Notes: a model not told the origin generated them from the sequence alone. Counted from the first letter of the stretch, positions 8,678-18,376 are shown. The stretch is DNA of 64,000 nt from Paraburkholderia dinghuensis (GCF_003837865.1 NZ_RQIS01000012.1:85580-149579); one strand, 5' to 3'. Made by a program: numbers and translations.

Positions 8678-8723
8678 CGGATGCGTGGTGTTCTTCGGGA
8701 GAATCGGTTGACGCGCGCCGCGT

Positions 8724-9515
8724 TCAGCCTGCGTCGAACTCGCTGATCTTCAGCGACCTCTGGGTACCTTTGGCGCGCGGGCCCGCAGGCTTGAGCAAAT
8801 AGGTGAGCGTGGCGCTGTGGCTTTCGGACTGCATGCAGATCGTGATCGTGCTCGCCGCGTTATCCCACACGAGCAACGGCAGCGATGGCGTGCCGAGCAC
8901 GCGCGGCGGCCCATAGTGCACCGCGAGCATATTGCGAAGATCGACGGCCGTTTCGTCGTCCACCATGAACGACATTTCATAGAGACGCAGCGGATCGCCG
9001 GCAGAAGCGTGCGCAAAGCGCAGGACATGATCGGCCGCGGGCGTCGCATCCACCACGGCGCGCGATGGCGCCCAGCCCTGTGCGGTTCGATGTGCCCAGC
9101 GGCACGCAACCGTAAGGCTCGTCTCACTCTTGATCGTCATGCCGATGTCGCCGCCCGCGACGTCGGTTTCACAGAGCAATTCGCTCTCGTGTGGCGTCGC
9201 GCGCACCATGTTCGCCTCGCGCAGCGCAGTCAACGTGATACCAAGTGGAATGCCGCGAAACGCGAACGGTGTGTCGGCGTGCGTGGCTTTACGCGTGCTG
9301 GTGACCGATGCAACGGGCGCCACGCGTCGTTGCGCCGTCGCGCTACTTGACGATGCCGGATGCGGCTCGCTCGCACTGTCCACGGACGCAGCGACGTTCG
9401 ACGCGGCAACCGGCAGCACGCGCCCTTCGAAGTGCGTGTCCGCATGCGCAGGCGAACCCAGTGCGCCAATGCTCGCTGCAAAGACAACGGAAGCGATGAA
9501 TGTCGCACGCCTCAT
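8724..9515 (-). CDS. Secreted protein of unknown function
   Basis: A 263-residue protein with a signal peptide cleaved near SPAHA-D (residue about 26). After a linker rich in Ser and Ala (to about residue 80) comes a domain beginning FAFRGIPLGITLTALREA. It holds cysteines at CETDVAGG, VACRWAH and ITICMQ. I do not recognise the family. The ATG at 9515 is chosen over a TTG one codon earlier. It lies 14 bases after the small lipoprotein gene and 46 bases before flgH, so all are probably one transcript, and the product may act with the FlgH-like protein in the envelope (inference). Confidence 0.75.
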   Translation of the reverse strand: MRRATFIASVVFAASIGALGSPAHADTHFEGRVLPVAASNVAASVDSASEPHPASSSSATAQRRVAPVASVTSTRKATHADTPFAFRGIPLGITLTALREANMVRATPHESELLCETDVAGGDIGMTIKSETSLTVACRWAHRTAQGWAPSRAVVDATPAADHVLRFAHASAGDPLRLYEMSFMVDDETAVDLRNMLAVHYGPPRVLGTPSLPLLVWDNAASTITICMQSESHSATLTYLLKPAGPRAKGTQRSLKISEFDAG

Positions 9516-9529
9516 CAAGTGGACCTCAC

Positions 9530-9775
9530 TCAGTCAATCGCCGCCGCACACGCGTCGAATGGCACCGCTGTGGCATGGCCGACGACCGGCACGATCTTCA
9601 GCGTCGCCGACGCGATCCGGCACGGAAACGCCGCCACCGCGCAGCCTTCAAGCGGCATGGCGACGAAGGCGAGTGCAATGGCCGGCACGACACGCGGCAG
9701 ATACGATTTCAGGCCGGATCGCAAGGGCGTGGATCTGTGCGGCAGCGACACCTCCCGGGACTGCGATGTCGTCAT
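9530..9775 (-). CDS. Small lipoprotein (DUF6726-like)
   Basis: An 81-residue protein with a hydrophobic segment ending in the lipobox LEGC (C45), followed by a short mature part with PCRIASATLKIVPVVGHAT and PFDAC. This pattern resembles small Burkholderia lipoproteins assigned to DUF6726; I am moderately sure of that. Its ATG overlaps the stop of the 61-residue gene upstream (ATGA at 9772-9775), which indicates translational coupling. Confidence 0.7.
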   Translation of the reverse strand: MTTSQSREVSLPHRSTPLRSGLKSYLPRVVPAIALAFVAMPLEGCAVAAFPCRIASATLKIVPVVGHATAVPFDACAAAID

Positions 9776-9957
9776 GCGGTGGTGTTGATGTGGTGGCCGA
9801 TCGGACCGAGGGGCGTCGCTGGAAGCGTGGATTCCCGGTGCGGGGTGGTGTCGCCGCCGTCGCTTTCAGCGCCGGGGTATTTGTCGTAGCGGTTGCCGAT
9901 CGGCGACGTCAGGGACGACGGCAGTGCAGAAGTGCTCCGGCCGATAGGGCTGGTCAT
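9772..9957 (-). CDS. 61-residue protein with repeated TSPIG motif
   Basis: A short gene with a good GGAG ribosome binding site eight bases before the ATG at 9957. It overlaps the next gene by four bases (ATGA). The product is hydrophilic, Pro/Ser/Thr-rich, and contains TSPIG twice (residues 2-6 and 17-21) and a related PLGPIG near the end. No signal peptide, membrane segment or known family is seen. It is the first gene of the operon ending in flgH. The frame stays open 48 codons upstream, but only this Met has a ribosome binding site. Confidence 0.6.
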   Translation of the reverse strand: MTSPIGRSTSALPSSLTSPIGNRYDKYPGAESDGGDTTPHRESTLPATPLGPIGHHINTTA

Positions 9958-10097
9958 GATGAGGCTCCTTGGCAAAATGAAAAAAAGGGGCGCGCCAAGG
10001 GGAATGAGGAGGGTGCGCGCCCCGCGTAGTACCCACGGGTTATGTCGGGAACCGACAAGACAATCATCGCGTCTGCGCGGCTTCGATGAAGCAGGAA

Positions 10098-10114
10098 TCA
10101 AAGGGCCCCTTTGA
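10098..10114. promoter_or_regulatory. 17-base perfect palindrome, operator candidate
   Basis: TCAAAGGG, one central C, then CCCTTTGA. It lies about 140 bases upstream of the first gene of the flgH operon. No T-tract follows on either strand, so a protein-binding site is more likely than a terminator; the binding factor is unknown. Confidence 0.35.
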
Positions 10115-10467
10115 CGGGTGCCTTACGGGTCCTTGCGGGTGCGTACGAAAGCGCAAGGAGCGCCTTTTACACGTGAGGTGAGGTGGCGTAAATCGGAACG
10201 GCTGGGGCGCGCGTGGTTTTTTACGGGTCACAGGGCTTGTGCGCAAAGACGCCGCTGCCCCGATAGTCGCCGCTCTCGTCGTAGCGGTACCTGGCAGCTT
10301 GACTCGTGCGTCAATATCGCCCGCTTAATTACATAGCATTGCTAATTAATTAAAATATTCGAGTACGCTGTGACGAGATTTTTCATCCAGCCACGCTGGT
10401 AAATCACATATCGATATTTTCGAACCCCAGCGAGGCTCAGAGGGCCACAGCTGAAGTTCTGAGCCAT

Positions 10468-10487
10468 CGGAGAACTGCGGTTCTCCG
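10468..10487. other. Perfect 8-bp hairpin with UGCG tetraloop
   Basis: CGGAGAAC, loop TGCG, GTTCTCCG. As RNA from the plus strand this gives a C-UGCG-G stem-loop, a member of the exceptionally stable cUNCGg class. No T-tract follows directly. It may belong to an untranslated RNA or leader. Confidence 0.4.
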
Positions 10488-10552
10488 AACTTGACCCGTT
10501 GCCGAAGAAGGCGCTCGCCACCTGAGCGCACACAATGCGCGGTCCAGATCAC

Positions 10553-10586
10553 ACAAACGGCAGCGGTTTCCCCGCTGCCGTTTGTA
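10553..10586 (-). terminator. Terminator hairpin downstream of dctD
   Basis: A perfect 14-base inverted repeat (ACAAACGGCAGCGG and its complement around a five-base loop) just beyond the dctD stop. T-runs are short on both strands, so it may act in both directions. Confidence 0.6.
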
Positions 10587-10601
10587 TTTTCGAACGCGCC
10601 T

Positions 10602-11957
<1,356 letters not shown>

Positions 11958-11985
11958 GTTCGTTCGAGATCCTTATTTTCCTGAT

Positions 11986-13866
11986 TCAGACATCGGCGGC
12001 GGCAACCCGCGCCGTGCTCACCTGCGCACGGCGCAGCGTCAGCACGAAGCGTGCGCCGCCGTCCGGTTCGTTGTGCGCGACGAGCGAGCCGCCGCAGTCG
12101 CGCGCGATCGACGAAGAAATCGCAAGCCCGAGGCCGAGCCCCTGCCCCATCTCCTTCGTCGTGAAGAACGGCTCGAAGATTCGCGGCATCACGTCGTCGG
12201 GAATGCCGGGCCCGTTGTCGCGCACGCTGATCGCAAGCGTTGCGGCAAGCACCTCGATATCGATCGCGATACGCGGCGACGCCGTGTCCGCCACGGCGTC
12301 AAGCGCGTTGCCGACGAGGTTGATCAGGACCTGTTCGAGGCGCAAGCCGTCGATCTGCGCGACGAGTTCCGCGTATTCGCCGCGCAAATCGAAGGGAGCT
12401 GGCATCGCGTCGACCGTATGGTCGGTCAACGCGAGCGTGAGGTCCACGCCCGTGAGACGCGTGCCGAGCAACGCGAGCGCGTTGCGCAATGCGGGCGCCA
12501 CCGGCGAGCGCAGGCTGCGCGGACGCGCACGGCCCACGAAGAGCTTGAGCTGGTTCACGATCTTGCCCATGCGCTCGGTGAGCGATCCAATCGCCTCCAG
12601 ATTCTCGTGCGCCGCCATGTACTGGCCGCGTTCGAGAAACACCCGCGTGTTGTCGGAGAAGCTGCGCAGCGCCGCGAGCGGCTGGTTCAGTTCGTGCGTG
12701 ATGCCCGCCGCCATCTGGCCGAGCGCGGCGAGCTTGCTCGCCTGAATCAGTTCGTCCTGGGCGGCGCGCAAGTCGGCTTCGGCGCGCGCACGCTCCTGCA
12801 CCTCACGCTGCAACTGAACATTCGCCTGCGAAAGATCGGCGGTGCGCTCGGCGACGCGTTCGTTGAGCATCGCGTAGGCCTTCTGCAGCATCGCGCGGCT
12901 CTTCATTACCTCTTTCACGCGCTGGCGCCGCTGCCGCCAGTAGAAGATGAGCAGGCACAGCAGCGCAAAGCCGAAGCCCGTCATGATCGTCGCGGTACGC
13001 GTGGCGTTGACGACGGGGCGCACCGGCGACATCGTCACGAGATCCCAGTCCGGCACGCCGAGCGCGCGGCGCGTCTGGATATAGCGCGGCGCGCCGATGC
13101 CAGTGCCGATGCGCACGATTTCGGCGTCGTCGCCCAGCACGCGTTCGATGCGCGCGGGCAGCGGTGAGAGTATCTGGCGCGCGTACTGCTGCGTCTGGAC
13201 GATGGACTGCGCAACATCGGCGGGCAGCGGCCGCACCGTGTGGTACTTCCAGGCGGGCACCGACGACAGGAAGATCACGCCGTGATCGTCCGTGACGAGG
13301 AGCGGCTCGGTGGCGTCGGCGCCCGGAAACCATTCGAGATTGAGCTTGACGACCGCGACGCCGACGATCTTGCCGTCGCGCCGCACCGGCTGCGAAACGT
13401 AGTAGCCCGGATCGTGCGAGATCGTTCCGATACCGAAAAAGCGTCCGACGCCGCCATTCACCGCATCGATGAAGTAAGGCCGGAAACGGTAGCTCGCGCC
13501 GATGAAGCTGTCGGGGTCGCGCCAGTTGCTGGCTGCGATGCACAAGCCGTCGGCCCGGATGATGTAGGTGGTGGTCGCGCGCGCGTAGCGGTTGACGCGC
13601 TCAAGATAGCGATTCGCCGCGTCGACCCACTCGTCCTTCTGATTCACGAGCACGTCCTGCACGAGCGGATGCTCGCCGACGATATAGGGGAGCGATTCGT
13701 AGCGCTCAAGCGTGCTCTTGAGCGAGGCCGTCGTGCGGTCGCCGCGCACGGCGGCGTCGCGGCGCAGCGTTTCGATGCCGCTTCGCCAGGCGAGCGTCCA
13801 CGTCAGTGTGCAGACCGCGGCGAGCCCGGCAGCGAGCGCAAAAAGGATGAGCAGGCGGCGCGTCAC
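11986..13866 (-). CDS. dctB: C4-dicarboxylate sensor histidine kinase DctB
   Basis: A 626-residue membrane kinase. It has an N-terminal membrane helix, a large periplasmic double PAS-like (PDC) sensor (about residues 30-280), a second membrane helix (about 290-310), a coiled-coil linker, the phospho-acceptor His in AAGITHELNQPLAAL, and ATPase boxes NLVGNALDAV, DNGPGIP and GLGLGLAIS. The start is GTG at 13864-13866. It senses external C4-dicarboxylates and phosphorylates DctD (family knowledge). The order dctA, dctB, dctD on one strand is typical of Burkholderia. Confidence 0.95.
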   Translation of the reverse strand: MTRRLLILFALAAGLAAVCTLTWTLAWRSGIETLRRDAAVRGDRTTASLKSTLERYESLPYIVGEHPLVQDVLVNQKDEWVDAANRYLERVNRYARATTTYIIRADGLCIAASNWRDPDSFIGASYRFRPYFIDAVNGGVGRFFGIGTISHDPGYYVSQPVRRDGKIVGVAVVKLNLEWFPGADATEPLLVTDDHGVIFLSSVPAWKYHTVRPLPADVAQSIVQTQQYARQILSPLPARIERVLGDDAEIVRIGTGIGAPRYIQTRRALGVPDWDLVTMSPVRPVVNATRTATIMTGFGFALLCLLIFYWRQRRQRVKEVMKSRAMLQKAYAMLNERVAERTADLSQANVQLQREVQERARAEADLRAAQDELIQASKLAALGQMAAGITHELNQPLAALRSFSDNTRVFLERGQYMAAHENLEAIGSLTERMGKIVNQLKLFVGRARPRSLRSPVAPALRNALALLGTRLTGVDLTLALTDHTVDAMPAPFDLRGEYAELVAQIDGLRLEQVLINLVGNALDAVADTASPRIAIDIEVLAATLAISVRDNGPGIPDDVMPRIFEPFFTTKEMGQGLGLGLAISSSIARDCGGSLVAHNEPDGGARFVLTLRRAQVSTARVAAADV

Positions 13867-13884
13867 GTGGGCGGTTTCCAGACG

Positions 13885-13926
13885 GTCAGTGGGTCAAAAT
13901 CAAGATTGTGGCACAGGCCCACTGAC
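13885..13926. promoter_or_regulatory. Inverted repeat in the dctA-dctB gap
   Basis: GTCAGTGGG and its exact complement CCCACTGAC separated by 24 bases, 19 bases upstream of the dctB start codon. It could be an operator or an attenuating hairpin that separates dctA expression from dctBD; no T-tract follows. Confidence 0.4.
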
Positions 13927-14015
13927 GCATCATGACGAAGGCACGCCTTAAAACAAGACAAAAGCGAGACAACGCGCCGCAGGAAACCCGGCGCGCCGCC
14001 CCGCTACGTGCGGCC

Positions 14016-15296
14016 TCAGGCCTCCACGCTTTCCGTCACTTCAGCTTCCCCCGAGAGCACGGCGCGCAGCTTCGAGCGGTCAAGCTCCTTCTCCCAGGCC
14101 GACACGACGACCGTTGCCACGCCGTTGCCGACGATGTTGGTCAGCGCACGGCACTCGCTCATGAAGCGGTCGATACCGAGGATCAGCACCATGCCCGAAA
14201 GCGGAATCGTCGGCACCACGGCGAGCGTCGCCGCGAGTGTGATGAAACCCGCGCCGGTCACGCCGCTTGCGCCCTTCGAGGTGAGCATCGTCACCGCGAG
14301 CAGCGTGAGCTGCTGCGTGAGCGTGAGGTCGGTATTGGTGGCCTGCGCGATGAAGAGCACGGCCATCGTCATGTAGATGTTGGTGCCGTCGAGGTTGAAC
14401 GAATAGCCGGTCGGCACGACGAGGCCCACCACCGAGCGCGAGCAGCCGAGACGCTCGAGCTTTTGCATGAGCTGCGGCAGCGCCGATTCCGACGAGCTCG
14501 TACCGAGCACGATCAGCAGTTCTTCCTTGATGTACGCGACGAAGCGCACGATCGAGAAGCCGACGAAGCGCGCAATCGTACCGAGCACCACGAGCACGAA
14601 CACGATGGACGTGAGGTAGAACGTGCCGATCAGCTTCATCATCGGGATCAGCGAGCCCACGCCGTACTTGCCGATGGTGAACGCCATCGCGCCGAACGCG
14701 CCGATGGGCGCGAGCTTCGTGATGATCTTGACGATGCCGAACAGCACGCTCGAAACGCTTTCGATGAAGTTCGTCACCACACGGCCGCGCTCGCCGATCT
14801 GCGTGAGCACCGCGCCGAACAGGATCGCGATGAGCAGGATCTGCAGGATCTCACCTTGCCCGAACGCCGAGAACATCGTGTCGGGAATGATGTGCATCAG
14901 GAAGTCGACCGTGCTCTGGCCATGCGCCTTTTCGGCGAACGAAGCGACCGACTTGGCGTCGAGCGTCGCAACGTCGACGTTGAACCCCGCGCCCGGCTTG
15001 AGCAGATGGGTGGCCAGCAGGCCGAGCACGAGCGCGAAGGTCGAGACGATCTCGAAGTACAGCAGCGCCTTGCCGCCCACGCGTCCCACCTTCTTCATGT
15101 CCTCCATGCCGGCGATGCCGGTCACGACGGTACAGAAGATGATCGGCCCGATCACCATCTTGATGAGCTTGATGAAGGCTTCGCCGAGCGGCTTCATGTC
15201 GATGGCGAGAGACGGCGAGTAGTGGCCGAGGACGATGCCCACGATGATCGCGACGATCACCTGGACGTAGAGCACTTTATGGAAGGGTTTTTTCAC
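14016..15296 (-). CDS. dctA: C4-dicarboxylate transport protein DctA
   Basis: A 426-residue inner-membrane symporter of the DAACS family that imports succinate, fumarate and malate with protons or sodium. Many hydrophobic segments are seen. The family signatures are the serine-rich loop [32 protein letters not shown] and [13 protein letters not shown], which form the substrate site. The start is GTG at 15294-15296, preceded by AGGAAA. A sigma-54 promoter and activator-type repeats lie upstream, and dctB-dctD lie downstream, consistent with inducible control. Confidence 0.97.
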   Translation of the reverse strand: MKKPFHKVLYVQVIVAIIVGIVLGHYSPSLAIDMKPLGEAFIKLIKMVIGPIIFCTVVTGIAGMEDMKKVGRVGGKALLYFEIVSTFALVLGLLATHLLKPGAGFNVDVATLDAKSVASFAEKAHGQSTVDFLMHIIPDTMFSAFGQGEILQILLIAILFGAVLTQIGERGRVVTNFIESVSSVLFGIVKIITKLAPIGAFGAMAFTIGKYGVGSLIPMMKLIGTFYLTSIVFVLVVLGTIARFVGFSIVRFVAYIKEELLIVLGTSSSESALPQLMQKLERLGCSRSVVGLVVPTGYSFNLDGTNIYMTMAVLFIAQATNTDLTLTQQLTLLAVTMLTSKGASGVTGAGFITLAATLAVVPTIPLSGMVLILGIDRFMSECRALTNIVGNGVATVVVSAWEKELDRSKLRAVLSGEAEVTESVEA

Positions 15297-15486
15297 GGTT
15301 TTTCCTGCATGCGTAAGTGAGCCATTGGCCGGGTGCGAGCGAGCGGGCCGGATGGACTATCCGGACGGCGTTCGCGCAACGCGGGCCGCGACAGAACGGG
15401 GAAATCAGCAGAACCGGATGGGGGTAACGGACATAGGCTGTCTCCTTGCTTTAGTTGTCGGGCCGTGGTGGCCGTGCGAATACTTC

Positions 15487-15502
15487 TGCAAGGTTGATGC
15501 CA
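15487..15502 (-). promoter_or_regulatory. Sigma-54 promoter of dctA
   Basis: Read on the minus strand the site is TGGCAT-N5-TTGCA, matching the -24/-12 consensus TGGCAC-N5-TTGC with exact spacing. It lies about 190 bases before the dctA GTG. DctD, an NtrC-family activator with a GAFTGA loop, is encoded nearby, which fits sigma-54 control. Confidence 0.8.
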
Positions 15503-15568
15503 GCTGAATCGTGTGCCAGGAGCGTTGATTTTTAACGGCTTTTTGCTCCAGCAAAACGGCGCGCATCC

Positions 15569-15615
15569 GGCTTTCCGGAAATCCGGACGTCGGGCGTATG
15601 GCTTTCCGGAATCCG
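15569..15615 (-). promoter_or_regulatory. Two DctD-binding-type upstream repeats
   Basis: Two near-identical elements containing GGCTTTCCGGAA followed by TCCG (15569-15585 and 15600-15615), each with an internal dyad. They are 31 bases apart, about three helical turns, and lie some 70-115 bases upstream of the -24 element. Position, pairing and phasing are those expected of an enhancer for DctD. Confidence 0.65.
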
Positions 15616-15822
15616 CGTCGCTCACGGACGAGGCGAAACGGCGGCGCGGGACGCCCGGATTCCAGCGCACGCAATGCGCCGGGAACTACAGTTACAGAAC
15701 ACAGCGACGGCTGCCATTCACGATGACGTGCATGACCGCAGCCGGGCGTGCGTTACCCCTTGGGCGCGTTAGCGATCCGACGCGAAAACCGAACCCGACT
15801 TGTCAACGAGGCGTCGCACACC

Positions 15823-16365
15823 ATGGCCAGCCTTCCCGAAGCTGAAATCGTCGAGATACGCGTCGAGCAGGTCACGCAACTCTTCGAAACGCACGATCCG
15901 TATCCGTTCAGGGAACGCAGTCTCGATCCGGCTGCGGAAGCCTACATCGTCGGCCATGCAGAAAGTTTGCGCTCCAGGAGGCCGCTCCACGTTGTGGTTC
16001 ATCTGCCGCGGCGGGAATCCACGTCTGCGGTGGCGACTCATCTGGAGGACGCCATCACGCGTCACTTCAGCGATCGCGCCGACGCCACACAACGCTTGCT
16101 TCGCCAGTTGTTCCGGGATGGCCGGCGCTCGCTGGTGATCGGTCTGACTGTGCTGACTTTGGCTCACCTGGGCGGCAGACTGGCGGAAGATCTGCCAGGG
16201 GAGAGGTTTTCCATGCTGGTCGCCGAAGGATTGATCATCTTCGGTTGGGTTGCCAACTGGCGACCGATGGAAATATTCCTCTACGACTGGTGGCCGATTG
16301 CGAGGCGCCGCAATTTATATCGCCGCCTGGCCGCAGCCAGCGTGTCAGTGACGGTCGCTGAGTAA
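15823..16365 (+). CDS. Conserved membrane protein of unknown function
   Basis: A 180-residue protein. The N-terminal 100 residues are soluble (RERSLDPAAEAYIVGHAESL, HVVVHLPRRES), followed by two hydrophobic segments (LVIGLTVLTLAHLGG and MLVAEGLIIFGWVANW), the motif WRPMEIFLYDWWPI, and a basic C-terminus. It resembles a widespread family of uncharacterised bacterial membrane proteins. The ATG at 15823 is chosen because the upstream in-frame part shows no conserved character. It is transcribed away from dctA, with about 530 bases of regulatory DNA between. Confidence 0.75.
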   Translation: MASLPEAEIVEIRVEQVTQLFETHDPYPFRERSLDPAAEAYIVGHAESLRSRRPLHVVVHLPRRESTSAVATHLEDAITRHFSDRADATQRLLRQLFRDGRRSLVIGLTVLTLAHLGGRLAEDLPGERFSMLVAEGLIIFGWVANWRPMEIFLYDWWPIARRRNLYRRLAAASVSVTVAE

Positions 16366-16616
16366 AAGTCGCTTACGTGGACGCCTCCCCGATCGCAAGC
16401 TGGACTTGTACGTTGGCCTGCAATGTTCTGGCTGCCGACGGGTAGCGTCACATCGTTCATGGGTCCGTGGCCCCGCAACGATCTATTACATGTCCCGTGA
16501 AGGTTAAGCATTGTCAGTCCGGAATGGCAGTAGTCAACGTCCGCTATGGGCACACGTTAGATGAGTGCGCGCGAAACGATTGCGCGTGCCCTGTGACAAT
16601 ACTAAGGAGTGGGACC

Positions 16617-17318
16617 ATGCAACGTATGACAGTCGCTTTTCTTTTCGCCGCTTCAGGTCTGCTTGCGTCGATTCCCGCGCACGCACTCGAGCTCAACGTC
16701 AATCTTGGCGGGTCTCCGGTTGTCGTTGCTCCTGGTGGCGAGTCGCAGGGTAATGTGTCGGAAGGCTGGCACGGTGATCGTTATTATGATGGCCAGCGCT
16801 ACTGGCAGCGCAACGAGTGGGAAGCACACCAGGCCGACATGCGTCGTAATCCGGACGGTATGCGCGGGCGTGAGGCAAACATGCACAACCAGGATGGTAT
16901 GCGTGGACGCGGTGCGGACATGGATAACCGGAACGATATGCGCGGGCGTGAGGCAGACACGCACAACCAGGATGGTATGCGTGGACGCGGTGCGGACATG
17001 GATAACCGGAACGATATGCGCGGGCGTGAGGCAGACACGCACAACCAGGATGGTATGCGTGGACGCGGTGCGGACGTAGATAACCGGAACGGTATGCGCG
17101 GACGCGAGTCGGACATGCGCAACCAGGACGGTATGCGTGGAAGCGGTGCGGACACGGATAACCGGAATGGTATGCGCGGACGCGAAGCGGACATGCGCTC
17201 AAACGCCGGGGGCGATAATCAGCGTGGCAATATAGAACGCGCAGGCGCAGCTAATGGTCAGTCAACCCGTCGTGGACAGCACGACGATTTCGGCACCGGG
17301 AATTCCACGAGGCAATAA
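16617..17318 (+). CDS. Secreted protein with alternating 13-residue repeats
   Basis: A 233-residue protein with AAGGAG about ten bases before the ATG and a signal peptide ending near PAHA-L. A short domain with GWHGDRYYDGQRYWQRNEW is followed by nine or more 13-residue repeats. They alternate between two types, MRGREADTHNQDG and MRGRGADMDNRND, giving a 26-residue higher-order unit. The repeat part is very polar, with both charges and many Asn/Asp, and is probably disordered or metal-binding. The tail is rich in Gly, Asn and Arg. The same GWHGDRY motif occurs in the protein at 58998-59282. Function unknown; an envelope or extracellular role is inferred. Confidence 0.8.
   Translation: MQRMTVAFLFAASGLLASIPAHALELNVNLGGSPVVVAPGGESQGNVSEGWHGDRYYDGQRYWQRNEWEAHQADMRRNPDGMRGREANMHNQDGMRGRGADMDNRNDMRGREADTHNQDGMRGRGADMDNRNDMRGREADTHNQDGMRGRGADVDNRNGMRGRESDMRNQDGMRGSGADTDNRNGMRGREADMRSNAGGDNQRGNIERAGAANGQSTRRGQHDDFGTGNSTRQ
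16860..17210 (+). repeat. Nine 39-base in-frame tandem repeats
   Basis: Units begin at 16860, 16899, 16938, 16977, 17016, 17055, 17094, 17133 and 17172, each with ATGCG. Odd and even units differ, so the real period of near-identity is 78 bases; units 2-3 and 4-5 are almost identical, a sign of recent duplication. The last unit decays. Copy number is likely to vary between strains. Confidence 0.9.
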
Positions 17319-17338
17319 GCGTCAGTCCGATTGAGACA

Positions 17339-17372
17339 ACGCGCAGTGACCTCAAGGACTGCGCGTTTTTTT
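17339..17372 (+). terminator. Rho-independent terminator of the repeat-protein gene
   Basis: ACGCGCAGT and its complement ACTGCGCGT form a nine-pair stem with a ten-base loop followed by seven T residues, 21 bases after the stop codon. Confidence 0.85.
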
Positions 17373-17475
17373 GTCTAAACGCGTTGTTTGTCCGGCGATC
17401 CGGGATGACCGGACCGTGCCAGCCGTGACTCCGTCGCGCCGCTGTCGCACAACAGGCGGCCCCGAACGCGCTGAC

Positions 17476-18366
17476 TCACCCTCTCCCCTTCCACGGGACG
17501 AGCCGCCGCTCCAGCGCACGCATGCCGAGATCGAATCCCCATGCAATGAGGCCAATCAGCACGATGCCCATCACGACGACGTCGGTGCGCAAGAAACTCG
17601 ACGCGTTGAGCACCATCTGGCCGAGGCCTGCTGTCGCGGCCACCATCTCGGCGGCGACGAGCGTCGTCCAGCCAAAACCGATCGCGATGCGCAAGCCGGT
17701 GAGGATCTCGGGCAACGCGGCGGGCAGCACGACAAAGCGCACGATCTGCCAGAAGCTGCCGCCGAGCGAACTCGCCGCGCGGATCTGCTCGACGGTGGCG
17801 CTTCTCGCGCCCGCGCGCGCGGCCATGGCGATCGGCGCGAAGCAGGCGAGAAAGATGACGACGATCTTCGCCGTTTCATCGATGCCGAACCAGATCACAA
17901 CGAGTGGCAGATACGCGAGCGGCGGCAGCGGACGATAGAACTCCAGCGGCGGATCGAGCAGACCGCGCGCGACGCGCGAGACGCCCATCAGAATGCCGAC
18001 GGGAATCGCCGTCGCCGCCGCGAGCGCGAACGCGCCGAACACGCGCAGCGCGCTCCACGCGAGATGCTCGGAGAGTGGCAAACCGCCCTGGATGCGGCCT
18101 TGCCATGCATCGGCGAACGCCTGCCAGACGGCTTCCGGCGTCGGCAGGAACAGCGGCGGCAGCCAGTGCAGATGCGTGGCGAGCCACCAGAGCAGCGCGA
18201 GCGCAGCGACGGACGCTGCGGAAAGCGCCGCGGTCGGGCCTTCGCCGGGCATGCGCCAGACCTTCGCACGCGAAGAAGCGGCGAGCGTTTCCGGCGCGTC
18301 CTGCTGCGCCTCGCCGGCGCGCGCCGTTAATGCGGTGTCGAGCATCGATTCTTGAGGCACGTCCAT
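17476..18366 (-). CDS. tauC: Taurine/alkanesulfonate ABC transporter permease TauC
   Basis: A 296-residue permease with six hydrophobic segments and the BPD-type cytoplasmic loop (EQIRAASSLGGSFWQIVRFVVLP in part). This is the EAA motif that contacts the ATPase. FYRPLPPLAYLPLVVIWFG is typical of the TauC/SsuC branch. The ATG at 18366 lies 11 bases after the tauB stop and is preferred over frames extending into tauB. It follows tauA and tauB in one operon. No tauD dioxygenase is present, so whether taurine or another sulfonate is carried is open. Confidence 0.9.
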   Translation of the reverse strand: MDVPQESMLDTALTARAGEAQQDAPETLAASSRAKVWRMPGEGPTAALSAASVAALALLWWLATHLHWLPPLFLPTPEAVWQAFADAWQGRIQGGLPLSEHLAWSALRVFGAFALAAATAIPVGILMGVSRVARGLLDPPLEFYRPLPPLAYLPLVVIWFGIDETAKIVVIFLACFAPIAMAARAGARSATVEQIRAASSLGGSFWQIVRFVVLPAALPEILTGLRIAIGFGWTTLVAAEMVAATAGLGQMVLNASSFLRTDVVVMGIVLIGLIAWGFDLGMRALERRLVPWKGRG

Positions 18367-18376
18367 GCGCTCCCCC

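Larger units (their letters stand above)
9958..10601. other. Gene-free region with several palindromes
   Basis: About 640 bases between the flgH operon and the end of dctD. No credible gene was found; short frames at 10064-10246 and 10342-10552 lack ribosome binding sites. The segment 10320-10400 is AT-rich. It contains a 17-base palindrome (10098-10114), a hairpin with a UGCG loop (10468-10487) and the dctD terminator. The promoter of the flgH operon should lie at its left end. Confidence 0.55.

Noticed and set aside
16653-17202. Several open frames on the minus strand over the repeat array
   Set aside because: The 39-base period is a multiple of three, so every frame stays open once one unit is open; the plus frame alone has a signal peptide and ribosome binding site.
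16860-17210. CRISPR-like regular repeats
   Set aside because: Repeats are contiguous and in frame with no unique spacers; they encode a protein.
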